Source: CAZNPU01 sp964575335 (GTDB taxonomy: Bacteria > Planctomycetota > Phycisphaerae > Phycisphaerales > SM1A02). From it: a stretch of DNA of 64,000 bases. A model generated the notes under the pieces. The model was not told where the DNA came from. It made no database searches and saw only the letters and a program-made list of their open reading frames with translations. A program made the translations under genes and the position numbers. The DNA is taken from contig CAZNPU010000001.1 in the NCBI GenBank assembly GCA_964575335.1, forward strand, positions 186,001 to 250,000, given 5' to 3'. Positions 1 through 8,580 of this stretch are shown here, piece after piece (positions within the stretch are counted from its first letter, which is position 1; the number at the start of each line of letters is the position of its first letter).

Positions 1-824
1 GTTTCCAGATCGCCCCGCAATTCAGGTTTGATTTCGCTCGGCCGCTTCGGCTCTTGTTCGCACAGGATGCGCACAGCCTGCACCACCGTCATGCCTTCCA
101 CATCATGCGGCTGGCGTCCGGTGAGCATGCGATACAGCAACACACCCAGCGCATAAACGTCACAGCGCGCATCAAGATCAACCGGCCTGGCGCTCAACTG
201 CTCGGGGCTCATGTATTTCAGCGTGCCGACGAGCCGCCCGGCTTCGGTGTTCATGCTCTGGCCTGCTGCATCGAATTCCGTTGCGTGCGCCACGCCGAAG
301 TCGATGACCTTCGGCTCACCCAGTTCATCCACCAGAATGTTGGCGGGCTTGAGATCACGATGAATGATTTTGTTGCGGTGGCCGTGCTCAACCGCAGCGC
401 AGACCTTGACGAACAGCTTCAGCCGATCGCGAATCGACAACTGTTTTGCTGTGACGTATTCAAGAATCGTTTTGGCGCCTGGCACGTATTCCATCACCAG
501 GTAGGGCACTGCGCCGCTGACGTCATGATGCACACCCGCCTCGAACACCTGCGCAATGTTGGGATGGCGCAAACGGCCGAGGATTTCGATTTCGCGTTTG
601 AATCGTCGCAGCGCGGTTCCGTCGCCGTCGGAAGCCACTGCGGTCTTGAGCACCTTCAGCGCAACGGTTCGCCGGGGCTGCTGCTGCAGCGCAGCGTACA
701 CCGTGGCCATGCCGCCCGATCCAAGCATCCGCTGAATCCGGTAGCCGCCGATTTCAATCGGAACCGGCGCAGCATCAGTGGGCATCGGTTGGGGGCGTGG
801 CGGGTTGGATTGCGGACCAGACAT
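1..824 (-). CDS. Serine/threonine protein kinase, C-terminus outside window
   Basis: Bacterial Hanks-type protein kinase, expected to phosphorylate Ser/Thr of partner proteins. About 274 residues are visible from the ATG at 824; the gene runs off the left edge. The glycine loop GSGGMATVY lies at residues 35-43, the ATP-binding lysine in VALK is K57, the catalytic loop HRDLKPAN starts at H155, the metal-binding DFG is 175-177, and the activation-segment SPEQ (APE equivalent) is 206-209, so all catalytic residues are present. A 25-residue proline-rich stretch precedes the kinase domain. The C-terminal part, often a membrane segment plus sensor or TPR repeats in this family, cannot be seen. It is divergent from the methyltransferase-like gene at 938. 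The substrate is unknown. Confidence 0.93.
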   Translation of the reverse strand, partial: MSGPQSNPPRPQPMPTDAAPVPIEIGGYRIQRMLGSGGMATVYAALQQQPRRTVALKVLKTAVASDGDGTALRRFKREIEILGRLRHPNIAQVFEAGVHHDVSGAVPYLVMEYVPGAKTILEYVTAKQLSIRDRLKLFVKVCAAVEHGHRNKIIHRDLKPANILVDELGEPKVIDFGVAHATEFDAAGQSMNTEAGRLVGTLKYMSPEQLSARPVDLDARCDVYALGVLLYRMLTGRQPHDVEGMTVVQAVRILCEQEPKRPSEIKPELRGDLE

Positions 825-926
825 ATTGTTCAACAAGCAGTATGCAGCATGCAGGGTGCAGTGCGAGATCATCGTAACCTGCAGCATTGTCAGGCGCAAC
901 ACTTTCGCTGCTGCGGGCAGCAAACC

Positions 927-932
927 TACAAT
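927..932 (+). promoter_or_regulatory. Candidate -10 element, near-leaderless start
   Basis: TACAAT lies 5 nt before the ATG at 938, with no Shine-Dalgarno sequence between them. Transcription would begin at or next to the A of the ATG. No good -35 TTGACA is visible (TTCGCT lies 17 nt upstream). Confidence 0.5.
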
Positions 933-937
933 AAATC

Positions 938-1621
938 ATGGCTCTTACGCGATTGGAATTGCCCGCCGATATCGATATGGATGTCGGCGACCCCCTGCCT
1001 CGGCCAGTCCAACTGCTGCTGGATGACGCTGCGGAGCGAATTGAAGACTTCATCAATCACCATCGCGACAACCCGATTGTCGGTTTTGTGCCCAGTGAAT
1101 ATGAATCGGTGTACCGGGCATTGCGATGGATCGCTTCCGGCTCCGGCTCATATGGCCTGTATGAACCCGGCGCACGCACCGAGCTTCGTTCACCCGTACT
1201 TACAGGCGCTGCGTTCTGCGAATGGGGAAGCGGATTCGGCGTGGTAGCGTGCCTGGCGTCCATGGTGGGCTTTGATTCCGTAGGCATCGAGATCAGCCCG
1301 GAACTCATCACCCAATCGCGACAACTGGCTGACGATCATCACCTCACCGTCGAACTGGTGCAGGGCAGTTACGTGCCCGATGATCATCTGCTCGATGAAG
1401 ATGCGTTTGAAGACAGTTGCCTGATGACGCTTGAACAGGGCCGGGCTGCGTATGACGAACTTGGGCTTGATCCGGAAGATTTTGATTGCATTTTCGCCTA
1501 TCCCTGGCCGGGCGAAGACGAAGTGGTCGCCGACATTTTCGATCATTATGCAGCGCGAGGCGCGCTATTGCTCACCTATCACGGCCAGGATGGCATGATG
1601 CTTCGGCGCAAGGTGCGCTGA
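938..1621 (+). CDS. Class I SAM-dependent methyltransferase-like protein
   Basis: Hypothetical 227-residue protein with a class I methyltransferase core. Motif I, EWGSGFG, is at residues 95-101, and the acidic end of strand beta2 is in GIEIS around E118; both are the expected S-adenosylmethionine contacts. Later segments FAYPWPGE and ALLLTYHG fit strands beta4 and beta5. The first 90 residues are helical and have no family signature that I recognise. The start at 938 is preceded by TACAAT at 927-932 and has no ribosome binding site, so it is probably a leaderless message. The acceptor substrate is unknown, and the neighbours (kinase, metal ATPase) give no clear hint. Confidence 0.75.
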   Translation: MALTRLELPADIDMDVGDPLPRPVQLLLDDAAERIEDFINHHRDNPIVGFVPSEYESVYRALRWIASGSGSYGLYEPGARTELRSPVLTGAAFCEWGSGFGVVACLASMVGFDSVGIEISPELITQSRQLADDHHLTVELVQGSYVPDDHLLDEDAFEDSCLMTLEQGRAAYDELGLDPEDFDCIFAYPWPGEDEVVADIFDHYAARGALLLTYHGQDGMMLRRKVR

Positions 1622-1847
1622 GCGGCTGGCAACAGGTCGATGTGCTTTCACACTCGGCGTCACGGAACGTCAAACAAAAAGACCAGAAAAAGATAAGAGC
1701 GTAAATTGTAGTTGCTGCTGCATGGTGCTGGCTGATCGATCGCGCTGCGTGTTTCTGGAGCGCTCAGTTTCTGCCCACTAGGCAGGAGAGGAACTGCCGC
1801 ACCTTCCTGTTGAGGCTTTTCTGCTGTCTGGGAGAACGCAGGTTGCG

Positions 1848-3863
1848 ATGATGAAGATGCGACTGAGTCTCATCGCAAATTCAGCCGATGTGGAACTACG
1901 ATTCTTCCCAGATATGACCACTGCGCCGCCCCGTTCCATTCTGCATCGACTGTACAGCCCTGCTTCCGAGTTGCCGCTGGCGATTGCTGCCGGCTGCACG
2001 CTGGCGGTCGGTTACGGTCTGGCGGCATGGCTTGCGCCGTGGCTGGAACAGCGGGCCGTTCAGATAGTCGGTAAGATTCTGATCTGGATCAGCTTGGGGC
2101 TTGGCGCGATTCACGGCACACGTGCAGCGTGGGAATCGCTCAAGGAATTGCAGCCGGATATCGATGTGCTCATGGTCGTCGGTGCGGGGCTTGCTGCGGG
2201 CATTGGGCATCCCGAAGAAGGCGCGCTGCTGCTGTTCATGTTCACCCTGGCTGGTGCACTTGAATCCCGCGCGTTGGCTCGCACCAAACAGGCAGTGGAG
2301 CGGCTTAGCAAGCTCATGCCTGCCAATGCGCTGTTGCGCGATGAACACACTGGCGACTGGCGCGAGGTGAATCCCGATACGCTCAAGGCTGGCGATGTCG
2401 TGCTGGTTCGCCCCGGCGAAACCATCCCTGCAGATGGATTGGTTATCGATGGCTACAGCGAAATCGATCAAAGCACGCTGACCGGTGAGAGCCTGCCCCG
2501 ATCGGTGCAGGTAGGCGACGAAGTGTTTGCTGGCACGATCAATCAGCATACTGCGTTGGAGGTGAGAATCAGCCGGCCGATTACCGAGTCGAGCCTGCAG
2601 CGCATCATGAAGCTCGTCATTGAAGCGCAGGAGACGCGTCAGCCGCTGCAGCGGCTGATCGATCGATTCTCCACGCCGTACACGGTCACGGTGTTCGGAT
2701 TGGCGATCGTGACGTTTGTTGGGCTTCTTGCGCTGGGTGGCATGGCTGTCACCGACGCTGCGTACCGGTCCATCACATTGCTTGTGGTGGCCAGTCCATG
2801 CGCGCTGGTCATCGCCACGCCCACCGCCACGCTGTGCGGCCTGAGCCGGGCGGCACGTGCCGGCGTGCTGATCAAAGGCGGCGATGCGCTTGAGCGACTA
2901 AGCAACATCACGATGGTGGCGATGGACAAGACCGGTACGCTCACCACAGGCCAAATCGAAGTCACGCACGTTGAACCGATAGCTGCCAGTGACGTGGAGA
3001 GTCTGCTCAGCATCGCCATGGCGGCGGAGCAGCGATCAACTCATCCCATCGCAGCAGCGGTGGTGCGGCTGGCTGAGGCGCATCATCTGCGTCCTGCGGA
3101 TCTGGTCTCGCTCACCAACGTGCCCGGCCGAGGCATCGAAGGCGAATTCGAGGGCAAACCCGTTCGCATCGGCAATTATGATTTCTGTGAACCGCTCATC
3201 CCCATCTGCTTCCGCCGACATACCCAGCAGATTATCCAGCACATTGCTGCAGCGGGCGGCAAGGCGGTGGTCATCGCGCACGACGGACAGGCGCTGGTGC
3301 TGTCATTGGCCGATCAGCCGCGGGAAGGCGCAGAAGACCTGACACGCGAACTGCGCGAAGTGGGCGTCAAGAGCGTCACCATGCTCACCGGCGACACCAC
3401 GCTGATTGCAGAACGATTGGCCAAACAGCTTGGCATTGACAATGTGAAAGCGGAACTGCTGCCGGAGGACAAGGTTGAGCAGATCCAACAGCTTCGCCGC
3501 GAGGCTGCGCCTGACGCGCGCATCGCAGTGATCGGCGACGGCGTGAACGATGCGCCGGCTCTGGCGGTGGCGGATGTCGGACTGGCGATGGGCGGGATTG
3601 GCGCTGATGCAGCTCTTGAGACTGCTGATGTGGTGCTGCTGCACGACAATCTCGATCGCATTCCGTGGAGTTTCAATCTTGCGCGGCGTGTGAGGCGAAT
3701 TATGCTGGCCAATCTCATCTTCGCCACCAGCGTCATTGCGGTGCTGGCGGTTGCGACCATATTCGGCTACGTGCCGCTGCCTCTGGGCGTAATCGGGCAC
3801 GAAGGTTCAACGCTGCTGGTGGTTGCCAACAGCCTGCGCCTTCTGATGCACCGCGATCCATAA
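1848..3863 (+). CDS. Heavy-metal translocating P1B-type ATPase
   Basis: Inner-membrane pump that uses ATP to expel transition metals. The 671 residues carry TGES (actuator), SPC in the metal-transport helix (S316-P317-C318), the phosphorylated aspartate in DKTGTLT (D360), STHP in the nucleotide-binding domain, GDGVNDAP, and HEGS in the last helices. SPC together with HEG is the P1B-4 pattern, a class linked to Co, Zn or Cd rather than Cu (CPC). No N-terminal CxxC metal-binding domain is present; the first 30 residues are unremarkable. Two consecutive ATGs (1848, 1851) follow GGGAG at 1830-1834. No metalloregulator is adjacent. Metal specificity is an inference from the motif. Confidence 0.93.
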   Translation: MMKMRLSLIANSADVELRFFPDMTTAPPRSILHRLYSPASELPLAIAAGCTLAVGYGLAAWLAPWLEQRAVQIVGKILIWISLGLGAIHGTRAAWESLKELQPDIDVLMVVGAGLAAGIGHPEEGALLLFMFTLAGALESRALARTKQAVERLSKLMPANALLRDEHTGDWREVNPDTLKAGDVVLVRPGETIPADGLVIDGYSEIDQSTLTGESLPRSVQVGDEVFAGTINQHTALEVRISRPITESSLQRIMKLVIEAQETRQPLQRLIDRFSTPYTVTVFGLAIVTFVGLLALGGMAVTDAAYRSITLLVVASPCALVIATPTATLCGLSRAARAGVLIKGGDALERLSNITMVAMDKTGTLTTGQIEVTHVEPIAASDVESLLSIAMAAEQRSTHPIAAAVVRLAEAHHLRPADLVSLTNVPGRGIEGEFEGKPVRIGNYDFCEPLIPICFRRHTQQIIQHIAAAGGKAVVIAHDGQALVLSLADQPREGAEDLTRELREVGVKSVTMLTGDTTLIAERLAKQLGIDNVKAELLPEDKVEQIQQLRREAAPDARIAVIGDGVNDAPALAVADVGLAMGGIGADAALETADVVLLHDNLDRIPWSFNLARRVRRIMLANLIFATSVIAVLAVATIFGYVPLPLGVIGHEGSTLLVVANSLRLLMHRDP

Positions 3864-3941
3864 AAAAAGCAAACAAGAGCGAGCGAGTTGACGTGCCGGC
3901 AGCGCGCAGCGGTATGGCCATGTGTTGCCAGCGCAGCATTT

Positions 3942-5246
3942 TTACCATCGGCGATGGGAGTCGGGCCGTTTCAGCGCATCGCGCATCGCTTTGCGAGTTT
4001 GTTCATCCAGCAGATTCTCCAGCATCGCAGCGGTATGCGTCTCGAGCGTGGTCACCTCGCCGGTGTTGCGCAGCAGTTCCTGATGCAGGCTTTGCTGCAT
4101 GCGGTCGTCCATGCTGGTTGGATCCATCATGGCGTAGAGGATGGTTTGAAACTCAATGCGGCTGCGCAACATCAGTTCGATGGCGCGTCTGGAAAGCTCG
4201 TTGCGCTTTTTGACGTACTCAGCATAAATGGCCTCAGCCTGCTGCATGAGCGCATCATCAAGCTGCGCGTGGCGCATCCATTCGATCTGACGATCAGGGG
4301 TTCGCCGGGGATAAAGCCAGGTAAACGATGCGCGATCGAAGCGCTCTTTCCATCGTTGGCTGGCAGCTTCGCCAAGCTGCGCTCGGACGATTTCTCCGAT
4401 CTGCGTCACTGCGTGGCGATTGAGTTCATACAGTTGCTGCCAGCGTTTGAGCGCCGCCTGCTGCTCGCGCTGCAGAGCCTGGCGGTTTTTCTCAATATCA
4501 GCAATCCGCCGCGCCACTTTGCCCTGGCGATGGGCGGCTGCGGTTTCAACCAGCAGAGCATCGAGTTCGTATTCGTATTGGGTCAGGATGTCAGCCAAGG
4601 CGTGGGGCGAAATGCCATGCAGCTCGCCGCCTTCGCGCATGGCTTCATCCGCCAGCGCCAGCACGTCAACGCCATCGCCAGCGTACTCCTGAACATTGCT
4701 TGCAGCCTGCCGGGGGTGCAGCAGAATCGCTCGGCGAAGCGCGCGGACCGCGGCGGGAAAACGGGCTGTCTGCTCGGGTGTAAGGATCACCTCAAGGCCG
4801 AAGAGCAGATCAGCTAAAGCCTCATCAGCCACTGGCCCGGCCTGCTCATAGACGCGAAGCACCGCGATGCGCCGCTGGGCAAGTTCGTCTGACGATAAAC
4901 GGCCGCGCCCCGCCAGAGCGTCCAGCACCTGCTGCTCGCCTGCTGCGGCGGCCTCCTGCTGCAGGCGTGCGGTCAGATCGGTCAGCGTCTGCGTGTAATG
5001 GCTGAACAGCGTCTCAGTGATGGAGCGCTGGCTGGGGTCGATGCCAATGTGCTGGCACAGCTGGTGAAACTGCTGCACGGTCACGCGCGGCTCGATGAAA
5101 TCGCCGACCGCACTTTGTGCGTAAACCTTTTCGCTGAAGGCAGATATGAGCAATATTGCAGCGATGGCGGCAGCGTGCAGTACACCGCGGCGCAGCGGCG
5201 CTGCACCGCCAGAGATGCCGAAGTCTGACGACGATGCGGTTTTCAT
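3942..5246 (-). CDS. Secreted coiled-coil protein of unknown function
   Basis: A 434-residue protein I do not recognise. It starts at the ATG at 5246 because GAGGTGG lies just upstream and the sequence opens with a signal peptide: two Arg, then a long Ala/Ile/Leu stretch ending near residue 43 (VYAQS). An in-frame extension to 5351 has no ribosome site. The mature part is almost entirely helical, rich in Gln, Glu, Arg and Ala, with heptad-like stretches, so it is probably an extended coiled coil in the periplasm. It faces the metal ATPase end to end. No catalytic motif is visible, and its role is unknown. Confidence 0.72.
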   Translation of the reverse strand: MKTASSSDFGISGGAAPLRRGVLHAAAIAAILLISAFSEKVYAQSAVGDFIEPRVTVQQFHQLCQHIGIDPSQRSITETLFSHYTQTLTDLTARLQQEAAAAGEQQVLDALAGRGRLSSDELAQRRIAVLRVYEQAGPVADEALADLLFGLEVILTPEQTARFPAAVRALRRAILLHPRQAASNVQEYAGDGVDVLALADEAMREGGELHGISPHALADILTQYEYELDALLVETAAAHRQGKVARRIADIEKNRQALQREQQAALKRWQQLYELNRHAVTQIGEIVRAQLGEAASQRWKERFDRASFTWLYPRRTPDRQIEWMRHAQLDDALMQQAEAIYAEYVKKRNELSRRAIELMLRSRIEFQTILYAMMDPTSMDDRMQQSLHQELLRNTGEVTTLETHTAAMLENLLDEQTRKAMRDALKRPDSHRRW

Positions 5247-5970
5247 AGCCACCTCATGCAACAAAGCGTTCTTCCAAACGGCCCTCATGAGCCGCTTGGT
5301 TTTTGCCGTACATACATACGGTTGAACGAGAAACGTACCGCTGTCTTGCATTTCGGTTCAACCAAGCCCCAGCGGTGTACGTGGAGTGCGGTAAAGAAAG
5401 ACAGTATACGTCCATGCGAGCCGGGCAGTTTAGACGTCCGTCCAGACGCAATGGCAGGTGTTCCAGTGCGAGCGCAGGCGTATTCCCAGCCGGCAAAGAG
5501 CAATGGCAATCTGCGATTTGAAATCACGGATTTGAACTTGGAAATTTCAGATGTGAGGTTTCAGATTTCACGCCTTAGGGCTTGGGAGCGTGAATCTGAA
5601 ACCCAATTCCGTAATTGCAGATCCGCCGTTTCAAATCTGAAATCTGAAATTTCAAATCTATACCAATCAAGTCCCGATCCGAGAGACACGAGAACCTGAT
5701 CCAAACTTCCCTTGAAGCGTTGAGCCATTGAACGCGCTGCCTGATCGAATTTCTCGAGAAATGTGCTGCTGATGAACAAAATGCGAAAGCATTGCGGTCA
5801 GGAGTTTGGAGTAGTTTGAGATTCTCACCCAGGTTGTGTTGACAGTTCACTCGTGCGCTTGTGATTGCTGAGCAGCCAGCAGTTACGCAAATCAAGCGTC
5901 AACCTGCTGCCTCTCATCACATGGTGCACAACAGTACGGGCCGCAGCGTGCTGCGTGCTCCTGCCGCTCA
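5247..5970. other. Gene-free interval of about 720 bp
   Basis: No credible reading frame. It holds the promoter side of the gene ending at 3942 and the AT-rich inverted-repeat element at 5515-5659. The remaining 300 bp before the recombinase stop codon show no recognisable signal. Confidence 0.6.
5515..5659. repeat. AT-rich imperfect inverted-repeat element
   Basis: The words GATTTGAAATC, AAATTTCAGAT and TTTCAGATTTCA on the left recur as their reverse complements on the right (TTTCAAATCTGAAATCTGAA and following), separated by about 50 bp. Base composition is much more AT-rich than the flanks. It could fold into a long hairpin and resembles a dispersed intergenic repeat or a small non-autonomous element; no target-site duplication or transposase is visible. 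Confidence 0.55.
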
Positions 5971-6888
5971 TTATGGTCTGGGATGATGCATGCGTACCAC
6001 ATCGCGCAGGCGTGAGCGATCGACATGGGTATAGATCTGCGTGGTGGAGATGTCGCTGTGGCCAAGCAGTTCCTGCACGACGCGCAGGTCGGCTCCGCCC
6101 GCCAGCAGGTGCGTAGCGAAGCTGTGACGTAGCATGTGCGGATGCGCTTTGGGCAGCCCGATCCGCTGGGCGTGCCGCTTGACGATCTGCCACACCGCCA
6201 CGCGCTCCAGCGGCCTGCCGGTGTTGGAAAGCAGCAGCCGCTGAGCGTCGCGGCCGTCGCCAAAGCGGGTCAATTCGCCTCGCAGTTCATCCAGATAGCG
6301 CTGCGTCCAATGCTGGGCCGGGCGGCCGATCGGTACCAGCCGCTGCTTGGAGCCTTTGCCCGTCACCAGCACCACGCCGAGGGTGGGGTTGTACTGGTTG
6401 AGGCACAGCGCGCCGACTTCCGAAGCACGCAACCCGGCAGCGTACATCAGTTCAAACATGGCCTTGTCGCGCAGCCACAGGCGGCCGGTGTCGGGGCAGG
6501 GCGATTCGAGCAGATCGCGCATCTGTTTGGGCGAGAGCACCCCCGGCAGGCGCTTCCATCGGGTAGGTGTTTCGAGCAGCCGGGTGGGATCGTCGTCGAT
6601 GTATCGATTGGCTGCGAGAAAACGGAAAAAAACCCGCAATGTGGCCAGATGACGCGCGATGGAGGCCGGTTCCAAGCCTCGCTCGCGGTGCAGATAGCGG
6701 ATGTGCTCAGCCAGGTGGCTCGCATGCACCTGCGACAATGCGCGAATGTCCATGCGGGTCAAATGCTGCCGCAGATCGCGCAGATCGGCGCTGTACGCCT
6801 GCAGCGTTGCGGGGGCGAGTCCCGCTTCTACACGGAGATACGCGAGAAACTCACGTACCGGTTGCTCGAAGGGGCAGATGGTTGGCAT
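5971..6888 (-). CDS. xerD: Tyrosine recombinase, XerC/XerD family
   Basis: Site-specific recombinase of 305 residues, the normal length for XerC/XerD, which resolve chromosome dimers at dif during division. The N-terminal SAM-like core-binding domain covers about residues 10-95. The catalytic set is complete: R154 (GLRASE), K178 (GKGSKQR), H251 and R254 (HMLRH), H277 (LGHSD) and nucleophile Y286. The ATG at 6888 lies inside the end of the upstream small gene (6851-7174), so the two are probably translationally coupled. Whether it is XerC or XerD cannot be settled without the second copy; an integrase is less likely because no mobile element surrounds it. Confidence 0.9.
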   Translation of the reverse strand: MPTICPFEQPVREFLAYLRVEAGLAPATLQAYSADLRDLRQHLTRMDIRALSQVHASHLAEHIRYLHRERGLEPASIARHLATLRVFFRFLAANRYIDDDPTRLLETPTRWKRLPGVLSPKQMRDLLESPCPDTGRLWLRDKAMFELMYAAGLRASEVGALCLNQYNPTLGVVLVTGKGSKQRLVPIGRPAQHWTQRYLDELRGELTRFGDGRDAQRLLLSNTGRPLERVAVWQIVKRHAQRIGLPKAHPHMLRHSFATHLLAGGADLRVVQELLGHSDISTTQIYTHVDRSRLRDVVRMHHPRP

Positions 6889-7174
6889 TGAGTGTTATGG
6901 AAATGACCGGCACCTGCGTGCTCCGCGCCGCTTCGTCGTTGATGCGGTGGTACAGCGGACAGCCGTGGTACGCACCAAAGCATACCTGAAACGCCTGCTC
7001 AATACGCCCGAGACTGAACCGGTGGCCGCATCGTGCATCGTTGTGGTCCACATGCGGGCAGCAGGCATGATCAACGGTCTTCAAAACAGCAGCCGAAGCG
7101 GCATCCTCTGTGGTGTGTGAACCAGAGCGACGGCCGGTGGGGAGCAATCCTGGCCCCTGTGAAATCTCATCCAT
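6851..7174 (-). CDS. Small Cys/His-rich protein, overlaps xerD start
   Basis: A 107-residue protein without a named family that I can give. The ATG at 7174 is preceded by TAGGAGAAG at a normal distance, which strongly supports translation from here rather than from the longer frame at 7249. The central part concentrates possible metal ligands: C38, C39, H41, H44, C49, H51, C65, H70, C72 and H76, with the pattern CPHVDHNDARCGHR...CFGAYHGCP. It ends 38 bp inside the xerD reading frame, so the two genes form one unit. It may bind zinc or iron; the function is unknown. Confidence 0.7.
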   Translation of the reverse strand: MDEISQGPGLLPTGRRSGSHTTEDAASAAVLKTVDHACCPHVDHNDARCGHRFSLGRIEQAFQVCFGAYHGCPLYHRINDEAARSTQVPVISITLNANHLPLRATGT

Positions 7175-7372
7175 GAACGAGCTTCTCCTAAGCGTCTGAC
7201 AGTATCGGGCAAGCTGCGATTTCTGCGCCAATATTCGATCATCGCGCATCTGCGCATATTCGGCAGGTCGTGCGCGATGCCGCGGGCAAGAGTTGCGCCT
7301 CCATGCGGTTTCCGCGCGTTTACCGGCGGCTCACACGTGCGCAAACCGCTCCTGTCGCCCGTCAATGCAAAA

Positions 7373-7386
7373 GGCACGCATCTTGC
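7373..7386 (+). promoter_or_regulatory. Sigma-54 type -24/-12 promoter of flagellar operon
   Basis: GGCACG (7373-7378), four bases, then TTGC (7383-7386). The GG and GC doublets have the exact 10-base separation of the RpoN consensus (TGGCACG-N4-TTGCW). A transcript would start near 7397, giving a leader of about 27 nt with AAGGAG before the GTG at 7424. Sigma-54 control of class II basal-body genes is known in many bacteria; an enhancer-binding regulator is not in this window. Confidence 0.7.
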
Positions 7387-7423
7387 CCTATGTCCCGCGT
7401 CCCACCAGGGCAAGGAGTGCCAC

Positions 7424-7738
7424 GTGCGGGAACAGCTTCGACAGATCATTGAAAAGACACGTCGATCGAGTCCACGGACGGGCTCGATCGACGCATCTGA
7501 AATCTCACACGCCGCTGATGGATTGGGCAGCGAGCTTGTGCGGCTGGCGCGAATCGCGGCAGCAATGCACATGGCTGACGCTGCAGCGCTGCTGACCCAA
7601 TCACGCGACGACGACAACAACAGCAGCATCGCCTCGAGCACACCCGCGATCACGCTGCCAACAAACGCTGGCGGCCCGATGTCTGATGCGCTGACCAGTC
7701 TGGCAGCCACGTTGGCCATTGCGGAGGAAGCGACATGA
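7424..7738 (+). CDS. Small hypothetical protein, first gene of flagellar operon
   Basis: A 104-residue frame starting at GTG 7424, with AAGGAG at 7412-7417 giving an ideal 6-nt spacing. Its TGA overlaps the flgF start codon in an ATGA arrangement, so translation is coupled. The sequence is helical, Ala/Ser-rich, with an Asp-Asp-Asp-Asn-Asn stretch and no signal peptide or membrane segment. I do not recognise the family. Its place directly behind the sigma-54 promoter and before the rod genes suggests a flagellar assembly or export role, but this rests on position only. Confidence 0.68.
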   Translation: MREQLRQIIEKTRRSSPRTGSIDASEISHAADGLGSELVRLARIAAAMHMADAAALLTQSRDDDNNSSIASSTPAITLPTNAGGPMSDALTSLAATLAIAEEAT

Positions 7739-8520
7739 ACTACGGCCTGTACCTCTCCGCCGGCGGCGCGCTCAGCAGCCTGCATCGGCAGGATGTCATC
7801 ACCAACAATCTGGCAAACCTGAACACCGTCGGCTTCAAACCCGACAGCGTCGAGTTTCGCACCCGTTTGGCTGAGCGGCTGGAGTCAGGCGCCGCATTTG
7901 CCGAGCCGCAACTGATTCTTGAGCAGCTTGGCGGCGGCCCGGGCGCACAGCCGACGCGCATCAATTTCATTCAGGGCGGCCTCACGAAAACCAGCAACAA
8001 CCTTGACCTCGCACTGGAAGGCGACGGCTTTTTCGTCGTTCACACCGGCCGCGACGCGGGAAATGACTCGTTGCGCTTCACACGAGACGGCCGCTTCACG
8101 CTCAATGCAGCAGGCGAGCTGGTGATGAGCGCCACCGGCATGCGCGTGCTCGATCATGAAGATCAGCCCATCCGCCTGGATCGCAGCGCAACCGTGCAGA
8201 TCAATGCCGACGGTCAGATTCTGCAAAACGGCGTGCCCGTGGCACGTCTGCAGATCGCAACGGTTGACGATACGCGCAGCCTCATGAAGGAAGGCGCAAG
8301 CCTGCTTCGATTCAAGCCGGGAGTCGCCAACCTTGCTGTGCGGCGGCCTGCAACTGCTGCGGTGCGGCAGAACCACCTCGAGAACAGCGCGGTCGACCCG
8401 ATCATGGCTCTCAACGCCATGATCGACGCCTCCAAGGCGGTATCAGCCAACGCCACCATGATGCAATACCACGACAACCTGCTGGGGCAGGTCATCAACA
8501 CCTTCGCACGCGTCGGATAA
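7735..8520 (+). CDS. flgF: Flagellar proximal rod protein FlgF
   Basis: Rod component of the flagellar basal body, 261 residues. The N-terminal flagellar rod/hook signature ITNNLANLNTVGFKPD and the C-terminal heptad region ending in VSANATMMQYHDNLLGQVINTF are the two coiled-coil termini shared by rod, hook and hook-associated proteins; the middle carries LDLALEGDGFFVV. First of two consecutive FlgF/FlgG-type genes, which is the usual order flgF-flgG. The start overlaps the stop of the small upstream gene. The protein is exported by the flagellar type III system and so has no Sec signal peptide. Confidence 0.9.
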   Translation: MNYGLYLSAGGALSSLHRQDVITNNLANLNTVGFKPDSVEFRTRLAERLESGAAFAEPQLILEQLGGGPGAQPTRINFIQGGLTKTSNNLDLALEGDGFFVVHTGRDAGNDSLRFTRDGRFTLNAAGELVMSATGMRVLDHEDQPIRLDRSATVQINADGQILQNGVPVARLQIATVDDTRSLMKEGASLLRFKPGVANLAVRRPATAAVRQNHLENSAVDPIMALNAMIDASKAVSANATMMQYHDNLLGQVINTFARVG

Positions 8521-8580
8521 GCGATTTCGATCGTCTCGAATGTTTTGACGGATTCATTCATAAGAGCCTTCACGATTCCC

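Noticed and set aside
54..1247. Open frame of 397 codons on the plus strand
   Set aside because: Antisense to the kinase, whose catalytic motifs are intact on the minus strand.
5971..6888. Integrase of a mobile element
   Set aside because: Length and motif spacing fit XerC/XerD; no attachment repeats, tRNA junction or cargo genes nearby.
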